Shown here: piece by piece, positions 56,029 through 64,000 of the stretch
How positions within the stretch are numbered: the stretch's first letter is position 1
Layout: each line of letters starts with the position of its first letter
Source of the DNA: Chryseobacterium paridis
Lineage (GTDB): Bacteria; Bacteroidota; Bacteroidia; Flavobacteriales; Weeksellaceae
Direction of reading: 5' to 3'
NCBI RefSeq assembly: GCF_016595215.1
Contig: NZ_JAENHK010000010.1
Coordinates: 768,904 to 832,903 of the forward strand
Length of the DNA: 64,000 nt
Notes under the pieces: model-generated
The model's input: only the letters and a program-made list of their open reading frames with translations
What the model was told of the DNA's origin: nothing
The model's database searches: none
Made by a program: the position numbers and the translations under genes

Positions 56029-56907
56029 ATGAAAAGTCTTCAGTTTTCAGTTCCTGCTGATACCAGCAAAAGCATCCGTATCCAGGAGGACATCATGCCC
56101 AATTTCTATCCGCATTTCCATCGGCATACCGAAGTCCAGATCATGTGGATCATTGAAGGACATGGAACATTAGCCATAGAACAAAACCTTTTTGCTTTTG
56201 AAGCGGGTGATATTTTCTATATCGGAGCCAATCAGTCACACGTTTTCAAAGGAGGTTTTAATAAAGGAGAAAAACAAAAAGTTCATGCCGTATCCATCTT
56301 TTTTGATCCCCATAAAAAATTATCTCCCATTTTCAATCTGCCTGAATTTGAAGAACTGAAACATTTTATGGATCACTCTGAAGTGGGCTTCCAGATCGCT
56401 TCCGAAGTAAAGGCCGAGATAAGCATCAGCATCAACGAATTGAAAAAATCAAAGGGTATAGATCAGATTCTGAGTTTTATAAAGATCCTGACTCATCTGA
56501 TGCAAAACAGAAATCTACACATTCCATTATCCGCAGAAAAAAATATGCCTGTTGAGATTTCCAATTATGACCAACGCATCATAGATGCCCAAAACTATAT
56601 CAGGAAAAATTTTGCCCAGAATAAGCTGACTCTTGATCGTATTGCGAAGGAAGCATGTATGACTCCACAGGCTTTTTGCCGCTCTTTTAAAAAGCGGACC
56701 GGAATTACTTATATTGAATTCCTCAATGAATTACGGGTACAACGTGCATGCAAACTGCTGACTTCTTCCACCATGTATAACATCTCTTCAGTAGCTTTTA
56801 ACAGTGGTTTTACGAGCCTGACCAATTTTAACCGGGTTTTTAAATCTATTATGAAATATTCTCCCAAAGAATATCTTAAGCGGTATAAGGATACCATTTT
56901 GGATTAA
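56029..56907 (+). CDS. AraC family regulator of the hydroxyproline operon
   Basis: Regulator of 292 residues. The N-terminal cupin (NFYPHFHRHTEVQIMWIIEGHGTLAIEQNLFAFEAGDIFYIGANQSHVF) is followed by two helix-turn-helix units (LTLDRIAKEACMTPQAFCRSFKKRTG and NISSVAFNSGFTSLTNFNRVFKSIMKYSPKEYLKRY). It lies 93 bases before the catabolic genes on the same strand. AraC-type regulators (LhpR) also control hydroxyproline genes in Pseudomonas, so the role is likely. Confidence 0.88.
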   Translation: MKSLQFSVPADTSKSIRIQEDIMPNFYPHFHRHTEVQIMWIIEGHGTLAIEQNLFAFEAGDIFYIGANQSHVFKGGFNKGEKQKVHAVSIFFDPHKKLSPIFNLPEFEELKHFMDHSEVGFQIASEVKAEISISINELKKSKGIDQILSFIKILTHLMQNRNLHIPLSAEKNMPVEISNYDQRIIDAQNYIRKNFAQNKLTLDRIAKEACMTPQAFCRSFKKRTGITYIEFLNELRVQRACKLLTSSTMYNISSVAFNSGFTSLTNFNRVFKSIMKYSPKEYLKRYKDTILD

Positions 56908-56919
56908 AAAAACACCATG

Positions 56920-56948
56920 TTAAAATACGGTTATAATCTATTAAAATA
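56920..56948. promoter_or_regulatory. Direct repeat, candidate AraC-binding site
   Basis: TTAAAATA occurs at 56920-56927 and again at 56941-56948, a 21-base period (two helical turns). It is followed by -7-like elements TAGATTTG (56959-56966) and TAGTTTTG (56976-56983) without a clear -33 element. Confidence 0.5.
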
Positions 56949-57000
56949 TTAACATTTATAGATTTGAAATTCTACTAGTTTTGAAGAAACATAATTTTAT

Positions 57001-57906
57001 ATGAGTACAAAACTAAACTGGGAAGGTATTTATCCTGCAGTATTAACTCCTTTTACAAAAGAAGGAGAAATAGATTTTGAAATGTTTACTAAAAATACAG
57101 AAGCCCAGATTGAAGCGGGTGTCCATGGAATCATATTAGCCGGAACATTGGGAGAGGCAAGCGCTTTAGAAACAGAAGAAAAATTTGAGCTGTTGAAATT
57201 TGCAAAAAAGGTTACAGCCGGAAGAATCCCTGTTATTCTGAACCTTTCAGAGAATACTACAAAAAATGCAATCAACTTTGCGAAGAAGGCTAAAGAATTA
57301 GGTGCAGATGGGTTGATGCTGCTTCCTCCTATGAGATATAAAGCGGACAGCCGTGAAGTCGTAGAATATTTTAAAGCTGTAGCAACTGCAACTGATCTTC
57401 CCATTCTTATTTATAATAATCCGGTTGATTACGGAATTTATGTAACGCTTGATATGTTTGAAGAGCTTATCGCTTATCCTACAATACAGGCCGTTAAAGA
57501 ATCTACAAGAGATCTGGCCAATGTTACCAGAATGATCAACCGTTTTGGCAAAAGAATTAAAATTCTTGGTGGAGTAGATACCATTTGCCTGGAAACCCTA
57601 ATGCTTGGTGCTGATGGTCTTGTGGCAGGTTTGGTAGATGCCTTTCCAAAGGAAACCATCGCCATGTACAATTACAGTAAAACAGGAGAATATCATAAAG
57701 CAATCGTAATTTACAGATGGTTCATGCCTTTACTGGAATTGGATATTCATCCTAAACTTATTCAATACATCAAACTTGCAGCAACCGCAGAAGGGATAAG
57801 CAATCCTTATGTAAGAGCTCCAAGATTGGAACTTCAAGGCGAAGAAGCTGAAAGAATCAATACAATTATTGCAGATGGAATAGCGAATCGTCCTTCATTA
57901 GATTAA
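57001..57906 (+). CDS. Dihydrodipicolinate synthase family, pyrroline-4-hydroxy-2-carboxylate deaminase
   Basis: TIM-barrel class I aldolase-like enzyme of 301 residues. The Schiff-base Lys166 is in AVKESTRD, with the family Tyr in LIYNNPVDYG. It retains the GTLGEASALE loop of the DapA/NAL superfamily. Within this operon it most likely deaminates and dehydrates pyrroline-4-hydroxy-2-carboxylate to 2-oxoglutarate semialdehyde, the LhpC step. The next gene starts 4 bases later. Confidence 0.87.
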   Translation: MSTKLNWEGIYPAVLTPFTKEGEIDFEMFTKNTEAQIEAGVHGIILAGTLGEASALETEEKFELLKFAKKVTAGRIPVILNLSENTTKNAINFAKKAKELGADGLMLLPPMRYKADSREVVEYFKAVATATDLPILIYNNPVDYGIYVTLDMFEELIAYPTIQAVKESTRDLANVTRMINRFGKRIKILGGVDTICLETLMLGADGLVAGLVDAFPKETIAMYNYSKTGEYHKAIVIYRWFMPLLELDIHPKLIQYIKLAATAEGISNPYVRAPRLELQGEEAERINTIIADGIANRPSLD

Positions 57907-57910
57907 TATC

Positions 57911-59404
57911 ATGAATACAGTTATGATTGAAGAAACATCAAAAGAAACTATTGATCGGAAAATTCAGAAGGCAACTGAGGCGTATCAGTTTCTGAAGAAC
58001 TCAACGATAAAGGAACGTGCGGCGTTAATGAACGCTATAGCAGATAAAATTGAATCTCTAGGAGATGAACTTCTAGAGACAGCACATGCTGAGACGTCAT
58101 TACCTATGGCCAGACTTGCAGGTGAAAAGGCCAGAACAATAGGACAATGGAGAGATTATGCTAAAGCAGTAGCAACAGGGATCTATGCCGAACCAAGAAT
58201 TGATCTTCCTCAACCGGACAAACAGAAAGGAGACCTGAGAAAATACAATATAGGATTAGGTCCTGTAGTGGTTTTTGGAGCCAGTAACTTTCCATTTGCA
58301 TTTTCTACTGCAGGAGGAGATACTGCCAGTGCAATAGGTGCAGGAAATCCTGTTATTATAAAAGCACATCCCGCACATCCCAAAACTTCGCAGATCATGG
58401 CAGAGGCTATTACTGAAGTGGTAAAGAAACAAGAATGGCCGGAAGGTATATTCAGCCACATTACAGGAATATCTAATGATATTGGAGCTTATTTGACTCA
58501 ACATAAAGAGATCAAGGCTGTTGCTTTTACAGGTTCATTTGCTGGTGGAAAAGCTTTATTTGATCTCGCCAATCAGCGCGAGGAACCTATTCCTGTATTT
58601 GCAGAAATGGGAAGCATCAATCCTGTTTTTGCTTTTAAAAATGCGCTGGAAAGTAGAACAGAAGAACTTGCAAAAGAATATGCATCTTCATTAACATTAG
58701 GAGTAGGACAGTTCTGTACCAATCCTGGTGTATTTATAGCGTTGAAAGGAGAGGGGTTGAATAGATTTGTCAATGCACTAAAAAAAGATATTTCAGGGAT
58801 TACTCCTGTCAACATGCTTCATAAAGGAATTTTTGAAAATTTTGAAAAACACAAAAGAGCAGCTTCCATACAACCAGAGGTTCATCTTATTGCTGAATCT
58901 CACACAGAAGCCCAGGAATGGCAAGGACGTGCAAGTGTGATACAAACCACTGGCAGCAATTTCATTAACAACCATGTTTTAAGTGAAGAAGTTTTCGGGC
59001 CTTTTGGTATCGTTGTCGAATGTGAGAATCATGAGGAGATTATTCAAATCGCCCACCAGTTAAAGGGACAATTGACCATAACCGTAGCAGCTACAGTTGA
59101 AGATGCACGTGAAAATTCTGATGTGATTAATCTTTTAAAAGACAAATGTGGAAGATTATTATTCAACGGAATGCCAACGGGTGTGGAAGTTGTTTATGCC
59201 ATGCAGCACGGAGGACCTTTTCCATCCACCACAGATGCTCGTTTTACATCAGTAGGAGCGGATGCAGTGAAACGATTTGTCCGTCCGATCTCTTTTCAGA
59301 ACTGGCCGGATGAGTTTCTACCAGAAGAATTAAAGAATGAAAATTCACTACAAATTCACAGAATTGTTGATGGAGAAATTCATTCAGGATCATTAAAATT
59401 ATAA
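57911..59404 (+). CDS. 2-oxoglutarate semialdehyde (2,5-dioxovalerate) dehydrogenase
   Basis: Aldehyde dehydrogenase of 497 residues. The catalytic Cys269 lies in LGVGQFCTNPGVF and the Glu region reads VFAEMGSINPVFAF, typical of the NADP-dependent 2-oxoglutarate semialdehyde branch. The other sequences (GDTASAIGAGNPVIIKAHPAHPKTSQ, AFTGSFAGGKALFDLA) agree. It would produce 2-oxoglutarate, the last step of the pathway. It is 4 bases downstream of the deaminase and 3 bases before the epimerase gene. Confidence 0.9.
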   Translation: MNTVMIEETSKETIDRKIQKATEAYQFLKNSTIKERAALMNAIADKIESLGDELLETAHAETSLPMARLAGEKARTIGQWRDYAKAVATGIYAEPRIDLPQPDKQKGDLRKYNIGLGPVVVFGASNFPFAFSTAGGDTASAIGAGNPVIIKAHPAHPKTSQIMAEAITEVVKKQEWPEGIFSHITGISNDIGAYLTQHKEIKAVAFTGSFAGGKALFDLANQREEPIPVFAEMGSINPVFAFKNALESRTEELAKEYASSLTLGVGQFCTNPGVFIALKGEGLNRFVNALKKDISGITPVNMLHKGIFENFEKHKRAASIQPEVHLIAESHTEAQEWQGRASVIQTTGSNFINNHVLSEEVFGPFGIVVECENHEEIIQIAHQLKGQLTITVAATVEDARENSDVINLLKDKCGRLLFNGMPTGVEVVYAMQHGGPFPSTTDARFTSVGADAVKRFVRPISFQNWPDEFLPEELKNENSLQIHRIVDGEIHSGSLKL

Positions 59405-59407
59405 CAG

Positions 59408-60406
59408 ATGAACAGAACATTTTTTTGTATCGATTCCCATACTTGTGGCTGCCCCGTACGCCTTGTTGCAGGTGGCGGTCCCATCCTGAAGGGGAATTCG
59501 ATGATGGAACGCCGGCTTCATTTTATGAAAGAATATGACTGGATTCGAAAAGGATTGATGTTTGAGCCAAGGGGGCACGATATGATGAGTGGCAGTATCC
59601 TTTATCCACCCATTGAGGAAGCTAATGATGTCGGCGTTTTATATATTGAAACCAGTGGATGCCTTCCCATGTGCGGGCATGGAACAATCGGAACAGTCAC
59701 CATCGCTATAGAAGAAGGCTTGGTTATTCCAAAGATTCCTGGGAAATTACGACTGGAAACTCCCGCTGGCCTTATTCTTATTGATTATGTTCAGGAAGGA
59801 AAGAAAGTAAAATCGGTAAAACTAACGAATGTAAAATCTTTTCTGTATGCCGAAGATCTGGAAGTAGACTGTCCTGATTTAGGACCTATAAAAGTAGACG
59901 TAGCCTATGGTGGAAACTTTTATGGCATTATTGATCCTCAGGAAAACTTCAGAGATATCTCAGATTTTACCGCCAGTCAGTTAATCCATTATGGAAAAAT
60001 GATCAGAAAGCTCTTAAACGAAAGATACAGCTTCATTCATCCTGAAGACGAAAACATTACAGGGTTGAGCCACATCCAATGGACAGGTAAGCCTGCAGAT
60101 CCTAAAGCAAGTGGACGTAACGCTGTCCTTGTAGGTGAAAATGCTCTGGATCGTTCTCCTTGTGGTACGGGAACTTCCGCAAGAATGGCGCAATGGTATG
60201 CTAAAGGAAAACTAAAAGAAGGAGAGGAATTCATTCACGAAAGTTATATCGGATCCCAGTTTATAGGCCGGATCGAAGGAACCGGAACCGTTGCCGAAAA
60301 ACCAGCCATTATCCCTTCAGTTGAAGGCTGGGCAAGAATTACAGGGTATAATCATATTATTATTGACGACGAAGATCCTTACTGGTTAGGATTTCAGGTT
60401 ATGTAA
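59408..60406 (+). CDS. 4-hydroxyproline 2-epimerase
   Basis: Proline-racemase family enzyme of 332 residues. Both catalytic Cys are present: Cys89 in PMCGHGTIGT and Cys252 in DRSPCGTGTSARMA. Two Cys indicate an epimerase/racemase, not the dehydratase form, which has Thr at one site. It converts trans-4-hydroxy-L-proline to cis-4-hydroxy-D-proline, the first step. It is 3 bases after the dehydrogenase and 8 bases before the FAD enzyme. Confidence 0.93.
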   Translation: MNRTFFCIDSHTCGCPVRLVAGGGPILKGNSMMERRLHFMKEYDWIRKGLMFEPRGHDMMSGSILYPPIEEANDVGVLYIETSGCLPMCGHGTIGTVTIAIEEGLVIPKIPGKLRLETPAGLILIDYVQEGKKVKSVKLTNVKSFLYAEDLEVDCPDLGPIKVDVAYGGNFYGIIDPQENFRDISDFTASQLIHYGKMIRKLLNERYSFIHPEDENITGLSHIQWTGKPADPKASGRNAVLVGENALDRSPCGTGTSARMAQWYAKGKLKEGEEFIHESYIGSQFIGRIEGTGTVAEKPAIIPSVEGWARITGYNHIIIDDEDPYWLGFQVM

Positions 60407-60414
60407 ACAGACAA

Positions 60415-61680
60415 ATGACACAAGATAAAGGAAAAGCACTGGTTATCGGTGCAGGAATCGCAGGATTAAGCTCCGCATACTACCTCTTACAAAAAGGCTG
60501 GCAGGTAGAAATTCTGGAACAGAATGATCTGTCCAACAATTGCTCTTATGGCAATGCGGGGATGATCGTTCCGAGCCACTTTACACCTTTAGCAGCACCA
60601 GGAGTTGTAGCACAAGGTATCCGTTGGATGTTTGACAGTAAGAGTCCATTTTATGTAAGACCTTCACTAAGCCCACAACTACTATCCTGGGGGTTGAAAT
60701 TTTTAAAACATTCCAATCAAAAGCACGTAGATCGTTCTGCATCGGTGATCCGGGATCTCAATTTAGCAAGCAGCCATCTTTATAATGAACTCGCTAAAAA
60801 AGAGGAATTTGATTTTGAGCTTACTCAGAATGGAATCCTTATGCTTTATAAAACAGAAAAAGTCGCTGAAGAAGAAATTGAGCTTGCTCATACTGCGATG
60901 AAATTAGGACTGCCTGTTGAGATTCTTGATCAGAAAGGAATTCAAAGCTTAGAACCGCATGCTAAGCTGGATGTCATTGGGGGAATCAATTATAAGTGTG
61001 ATGGTCACATGAATCCTATAAAACTGATGAGTCAGATGATCTCATATCTTAAAAACAATGGGGTTGTTTTCTATACTCAACATGAGGTAACAGGATTTGA
61101 AATACAAGGAAAAACCATTAAAGGCATTATTGCAAATGGCAAAAAATTCACTGCAGATCAGTATGTAATGACCGGAGGTTCTTTTCTTCCAAAACTGGCA
61201 CAAAAAGCAGATATAAAAATCCATTTAATGCCTGGTAAAGGATATTCATTCATGCATCAACCAGAAAATCCATCCAACAAACTGGAACACGCTGCATTAT
61301 TACTGGAAGCCAGAGTAGCAGTAACACCAATGGGAGGACAAATACGCTTTGGAGGTACCATGGAACTAGCACCTCATCGTGATAAAAAGAACATGAACCG
61401 GGTAGAAGGTATTGTACAGTCAATTCCTAAATATATGCCGGACTTTCAGGTACAAATACCAAAAGAATCCGACGTATGGTTTGGATACAGACCCTGCGCT
61501 CCGGATGGACTTCCTTATTTAGGGCGATCTTCAAAACTTGAAAATTTAATTATTGCAGGCGGCGGCGGAATGATGGGGCTCAGTCTTGGACCTGTTTTTG
61601 GAAAAACAGTTTCTGAAATCGCCAATGGGCAGAAACCAGCAGCCGATATCAGCAAATTCAACCCTGAGAGATTTAGCTAA
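60415..61680 (+). CDS. FAD-dependent D-hydroxyproline dehydrogenase (DadA-like)
   Basis: D-amino acid dehydrogenase-like flavoprotein of 421 residues. It has the N-terminal FAD motif ALVIGAGIAGLSSAYYLLQKGWQVEILEQ and the family's NCSYGNAGMIVPSHFTPLAAPG; the C-terminal part shows WFGYRPCAPDGLPYLGRSS and IIAGGGGMMGLSLGPVFGK. In this operon it would oxidise cis-4-hydroxy-D-proline to pyrroline-4-hydroxy-2-carboxylate. It completes the four-enzyme route. Confidence 0.9.
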   Translation: MTQDKGKALVIGAGIAGLSSAYYLLQKGWQVEILEQNDLSNNCSYGNAGMIVPSHFTPLAAPGVVAQGIRWMFDSKSPFYVRPSLSPQLLSWGLKFLKHSNQKHVDRSASVIRDLNLASSHLYNELAKKEEFDFELTQNGILMLYKTEKVAEEEIELAHTAMKLGLPVEILDQKGIQSLEPHAKLDVIGGINYKCDGHMNPIKLMSQMISYLKNNGVVFYTQHEVTGFEIQGKTIKGIIANGKKFTADQYVMTGGSFLPKLAQKADIKIHLMPGKGYSFMHQPENPSNKLEHAALLLEARVAVTPMGGQIRFGGTMELAPHRDKKNMNRVEGIVQSIPKYMPDFQVQIPKESDVWFGYRPCAPDGLPYLGRSSKLENLIIAGGGGMMGLSLGPVFGKTVSEIANGQKPAADISKFNPERFS

Positions 61681-61733
61681 AAATTACATTTTAAATTTTT
61701 ATATCATAATCACACCATAAATAATTATTAACA

Positions 61734-62702
61734 ATGAAAACAACACCTATCACAATGATGCTATTATTACTCAATTTCCTGCTTTGCTATTCATGTGAAA
61801 GCAAAGAATTGGAGACCATAGCAGACCAGCCACAGGCAAAATCTAAAACTATGGCTAAGAATGTTTCTTTAATCGGCGAACAGAGAGAATACACTTTTTC
61901 ACCTGAAGCAGGTGGAGAGAGAAGTTACTATATTTCGGTTCCTGAAGATTATGACGATGCTAAAAAATACCGTTTGGTTTTCGTTTTTGCGGGAACAGAT
62001 TCGACCGGAGAATTTATGCATGAATGGATGGGACAAGGCTGGAATTCCAACACTCCCGGACTGGAAAAATTAATGGACAATACTATTTTCGTTTATCCTG
62101 ATCAGAAATATATATGGGGGAACGGAACAGGCTGGGCTCTTGGAAGCTATGCCGGACAATATGGAGGAATGCATGATATTCAATTCACAAAAGAACTTCT
62201 TGCGTTGATCAAAAATGAGTATACCATTGATAACAATCGTATTTTTGCTACCGGACATTCCTGGGGTGGTGATATGACCAATGTTACAGCTTATTTCTTA
62301 AATGGAGTATTCAAAGCTATCGCTCCAATTGCATCCAATAGACCATTTTGGTTTGAAAATAGCAATGGTAATTATGTTGCTAATTCAAATTATCACGGAA
62401 ACACTGCCGTGTGGGTCTTCTTTGGGCTTAATGACGATCATTTTGGTAACACCAGTCCTAACGGACTCTTTGGAATACAGCAAGCTGATTTCTGGAGACT
62501 GAAAAACGGAACAAGCAGCAACCCCATGTCTACACCCATTGGAAGCAGTACTGATGTTACAAAGACCTATGGTGGGGGTACAGCAGCTGTAAAACTTACC
62601 CTTTATAAAACCGGACAATATTCCGGTGGAGGCACGCTTTTAGGCCACCAACCACCAGATTATTATTTTAAGGCAGTAACAGATTGGTTCAAAACTTTTT
62701 AA
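61734..62702 (+). CDS. Lipoprotein esterase of the PHB-depolymerase/feruloyl-esterase type
   Basis: Lipoprotein of 322 residues with lipobox LCYSC (Cys21). The alpha/beta hydrolase core has the nucleophile in FATGHSWGGDMTN (GxSxG), preceded by a typical strand (YRLVFVFAGTDSTG) and a loop WGNGTGWALGSYAGQ. The catalytic acid and His are probably in GLNDDHFG and LLGHQPPDYY. It resembles LpqC-like poly(3-hydroxybutyrate) depolymerase/feruloyl esterase proteins. The substrate is not determined. It lies 53 bases after the hydroxyproline genes; a shared transcript is possible. Confidence 0.82.
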   Translation: MKTTPITMMLLLLNFLLCYSCESKELETIADQPQAKSKTMAKNVSLIGEQREYTFSPEAGGERSYYISVPEDYDDAKKYRLVFVFAGTDSTGEFMHEWMGQGWNSNTPGLEKLMDNTIFVYPDQKYIWGNGTGWALGSYAGQYGGMHDIQFTKELLALIKNEYTIDNNRIFATGHSWGGDMTNVTAYFLNGVFKAIAPIASNRPFWFENSNGNYVANSNYHGNTAVWVFFGLNDDHFGNTSPNGLFGIQQADFWRLKNGTSSNPMSTPIGSSTDVTKTYGGGTAAVKLTLYKTGQYSGGGTLLGHQPPDYYFKAVTDWFKTF

Positions 62703-62751
62703 TTGACTTATTTCTGAAACAAAGTACCACCATTTAAAACAACCTAAAATT

Positions 62752-62796
62752 CCCCTCCATCGGAGGGGTGGCAAATCAAAGATTTGACGGGGTGGT
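62752..62796. repeat. Short intergenic repeat with two hairpins
   Basis: CCCCTCC-ATC-GGAGGGG is followed by CAAATC-AAA-GATTTG and GGGGTGGT. It is GC-rich compared with its surroundings and has the look of a dispersed flavobacterial repeat. Confidence 0.6.
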
Positions 62797-62832
62797 CTAT
62801 AAAAAATAATAAGTATATAGTTGAATGTTGAT

Positions 62833-62868
62833 AAGGCTTAATGACCAACAATGGCATTGAGCCTTTTC
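62833..62868 (+). terminator. Terminator before the acetyltransferase gene
   Basis: AAGGCTTAATG (62833-62843) pairs with CATTGAGCCTT (62855-62865), one G-U, around an 11-base loop; T residues follow. Confidence 0.75.
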
Positions 62869-62959
62869 TGATTAATGTCATTAATTTTATTATCCTTTTT
62901 ACGGTTATTTATGTAATTTTATAATCTTCAAAATTGAATTATCATAACCTATTACTCTT

Positions 62960-63454
62960 ATGCACTATAAAAACGACACCATCATCATACGTGAATTTGT
63001 ACCTCAGGAATTATCTATATTCCTTTCTCTTTTTGAGAATAAAAATGTTACCAGTTTTCTGCCTCGTAAGACTCATGAGGAGTATATAGAAATGTTTGAA
63101 AAAGCATTGTTATTTTATAAAGAAGGTCCACTGAGCAGATGGGGAATTTTTAACGCCGAAAATAACGACTTTATAGGAATGGCTGTTGCCAGAATCTTTG
63201 TAGATAATCCAGAACAAACAGAAATAGGGTATGTACTCGGAGAAAATTACTGGGGAAAAGGTGTAGCAACCATCGTATGCAAAGCACTTGTTGAATATTG
63301 TCTTTCATTAAGCGAAACTAAAGATGTGGTTGCAGTAACTGATCTGGATAATGTCGGATCACAAAAAGTTCTAGCTAAAAATGGCTTTGAAAGGGTTGAA
63401 AACTTATTGAGGGAAGATGAAGAATTGGCCTATTTTATATTGCAGAAAAGTTAA
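62960..63454 (+). CDS. GNAT family N-acetyltransferase
   Basis: RimJ/RimL-like acetyltransferase of 164 residues. The acetyl-CoA region TEIGYVLGENYWGKGVATIVCKALVEYC and the following VVAVTDLDNVGSQKVLAKNGF are typical. The substrate (a protein N-terminus, an amine or a drug) is not deducible. It stands alone ahead of the repeat-filled right end. Confidence 0.85.
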   Translation: MHYKNDTIIIREFVPQELSIFLSLFENKNVTSFLPRKTHEEYIEMFEKALLFYKEGPLSRWGIFNAENNDFIGMAVARIFVDNPEQTEIGYVLGENYWGKGVATIVCKALVEYCLSLSETKDVVAVTDLDNVGSQKVLAKNGFERVENLLREDEELAYFILQKS

Positions 63455-63500
63455 ACCATAAGACATCTGTGCAAATCCGAGTAATCTGTGGTTAAAGTTA

Positions 63501-64000
63501 AACCACAAAAGTCACAAAAGTTTTTTTAAACACTTTAGAACATGTAAGAAAGTTTATCATATTGCTGCATAATGAAGTACACATAAGCTTCTTAAAAATC
63601 TTCGATTTTCATCTCACTCATTCTAATCATCACACTTGTCATTCAGAACGAAGCGTATGCGAAGTGAAGAATCTAAAATACTTAATCGCAAAGACGCTAT
63701 TTTTTTAAAGTATTATGTATTTAAAGCACAAGCATTTTATCTCCGATAAAAATTTAAAAATCTGCTCGATCTGCTCAATCCGCGAGAGATAAATAAAGCA
63801 AATCTACATGAGTTTTTTCAACCACAAAAGTCACAAAAGTTTTAAACACTTTAGAACATGTAAGAAAGTTTATTATATTGCTGCATAATGAAGTACACAT
63901 AAGCTTCTTAAAAATCTTCGATTTTCATCTCACTCATTCTAATCATCACACTTGTCATTCAGAACGAAGCGTATGCGAAGTGAAGAATCTAAAATACTTA
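63501..64000. repeat. Tandem-type repeat with 319-bp period, cut by window end
   Basis: Copy 1 at 63501-63684 (184 bases) and copy 2 at 63820-64000 (181 visible bases) differ only by a three-T indel and one C/T change; a 135-base spacer separates them. The unit contains TCTTCGATTTTC and GTCATTCAGAACGAAGCG segments and no gene. Copy 2 runs to the last base of the window, so the spacer may repeat again beyond it. Confidence 0.95.

Overview
The window looks like chromosomal DNA of a low-GC member of the Bacteroidota, most likely a flavobacterium near Chryseobacterium. The basis is a SusC/SusD pair, a type IX secretion sorting domain, DUF6443/RHS proteins, LytTR two-component genes, promoters of the TAnnTTTG type, and many AT-rich intergenic repeats of the kind common in that group. 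I saw no rRNA, tRNA, transposase, CRISPR array or phage gene. The left edge cuts a SusC gene, and the right edge lies inside a repeat.

Layout: 1-3946, SusC (5' end missing) and SusD. 4181-8306, PAP2 phosphatase, MgtC-like protein, and a glyoxalase-like gene divergent from an MFS transporter/DeoR pair, with a 34-bp perfect palindrome between them. 8778-18911, an RHS/polymorphic-toxin locus: a secreted type IX cargo-like protein, a large RHS-related partner, a DUF6443-RHS protein with a variable C-terminus, a small membrane protein, then a promoterless orphan RHS C-terminal cassette with its own candidate immunity gene. 19055-24340, small conserved genes, AraC regulators, an MFS exporter and a Tet(X)-like flavin monooxygenase.

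24422-31785, a TetR regulator and a six-gene efflux operon (TolC, HlyD-type adaptor, two ATPases, two permeases). Identical operators lie before the regulator and before the operon. Telomere-like and other heptamer repeats interrupt the operon. 31913-34465, an arsenic operon (arsR, DUF6428, phosphatase-like arsenate reductase, acr3) with two ArsR-type operators. 34545-36777, DoxX-like protein, LytS-type kinase and LytTR regulator. 37127-42487, a copper-handling cluster ending in a multicopper oxidase that carries an extra C-terminal barrel-like domain.

42614-52064, mixed housekeeping genes: exonuclease III, an AsmA-like protein, an SMR exporter with a possible attenuator, AraC/SDR, two base-excision glycosylases, a lipocalin-like protein and an AhpD-like protein. 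52266-61680, a coherent proline/hydroxyproline region: DPP IV and a Xaa-Pro aminopeptidase on the minus strand, divergent from an AraC regulator and the four enzymes that take trans-4-hydroxy-L-proline to 2-oxoglutarate. Together these would let the cell use collagen-type peptides. 61734-64000, a lipoprotein esterase, a GNAT acetyltransferase and a repeat-filled tail with a 319-bp period.

All functions are assigned by reading motifs in the translations; no database search was run.
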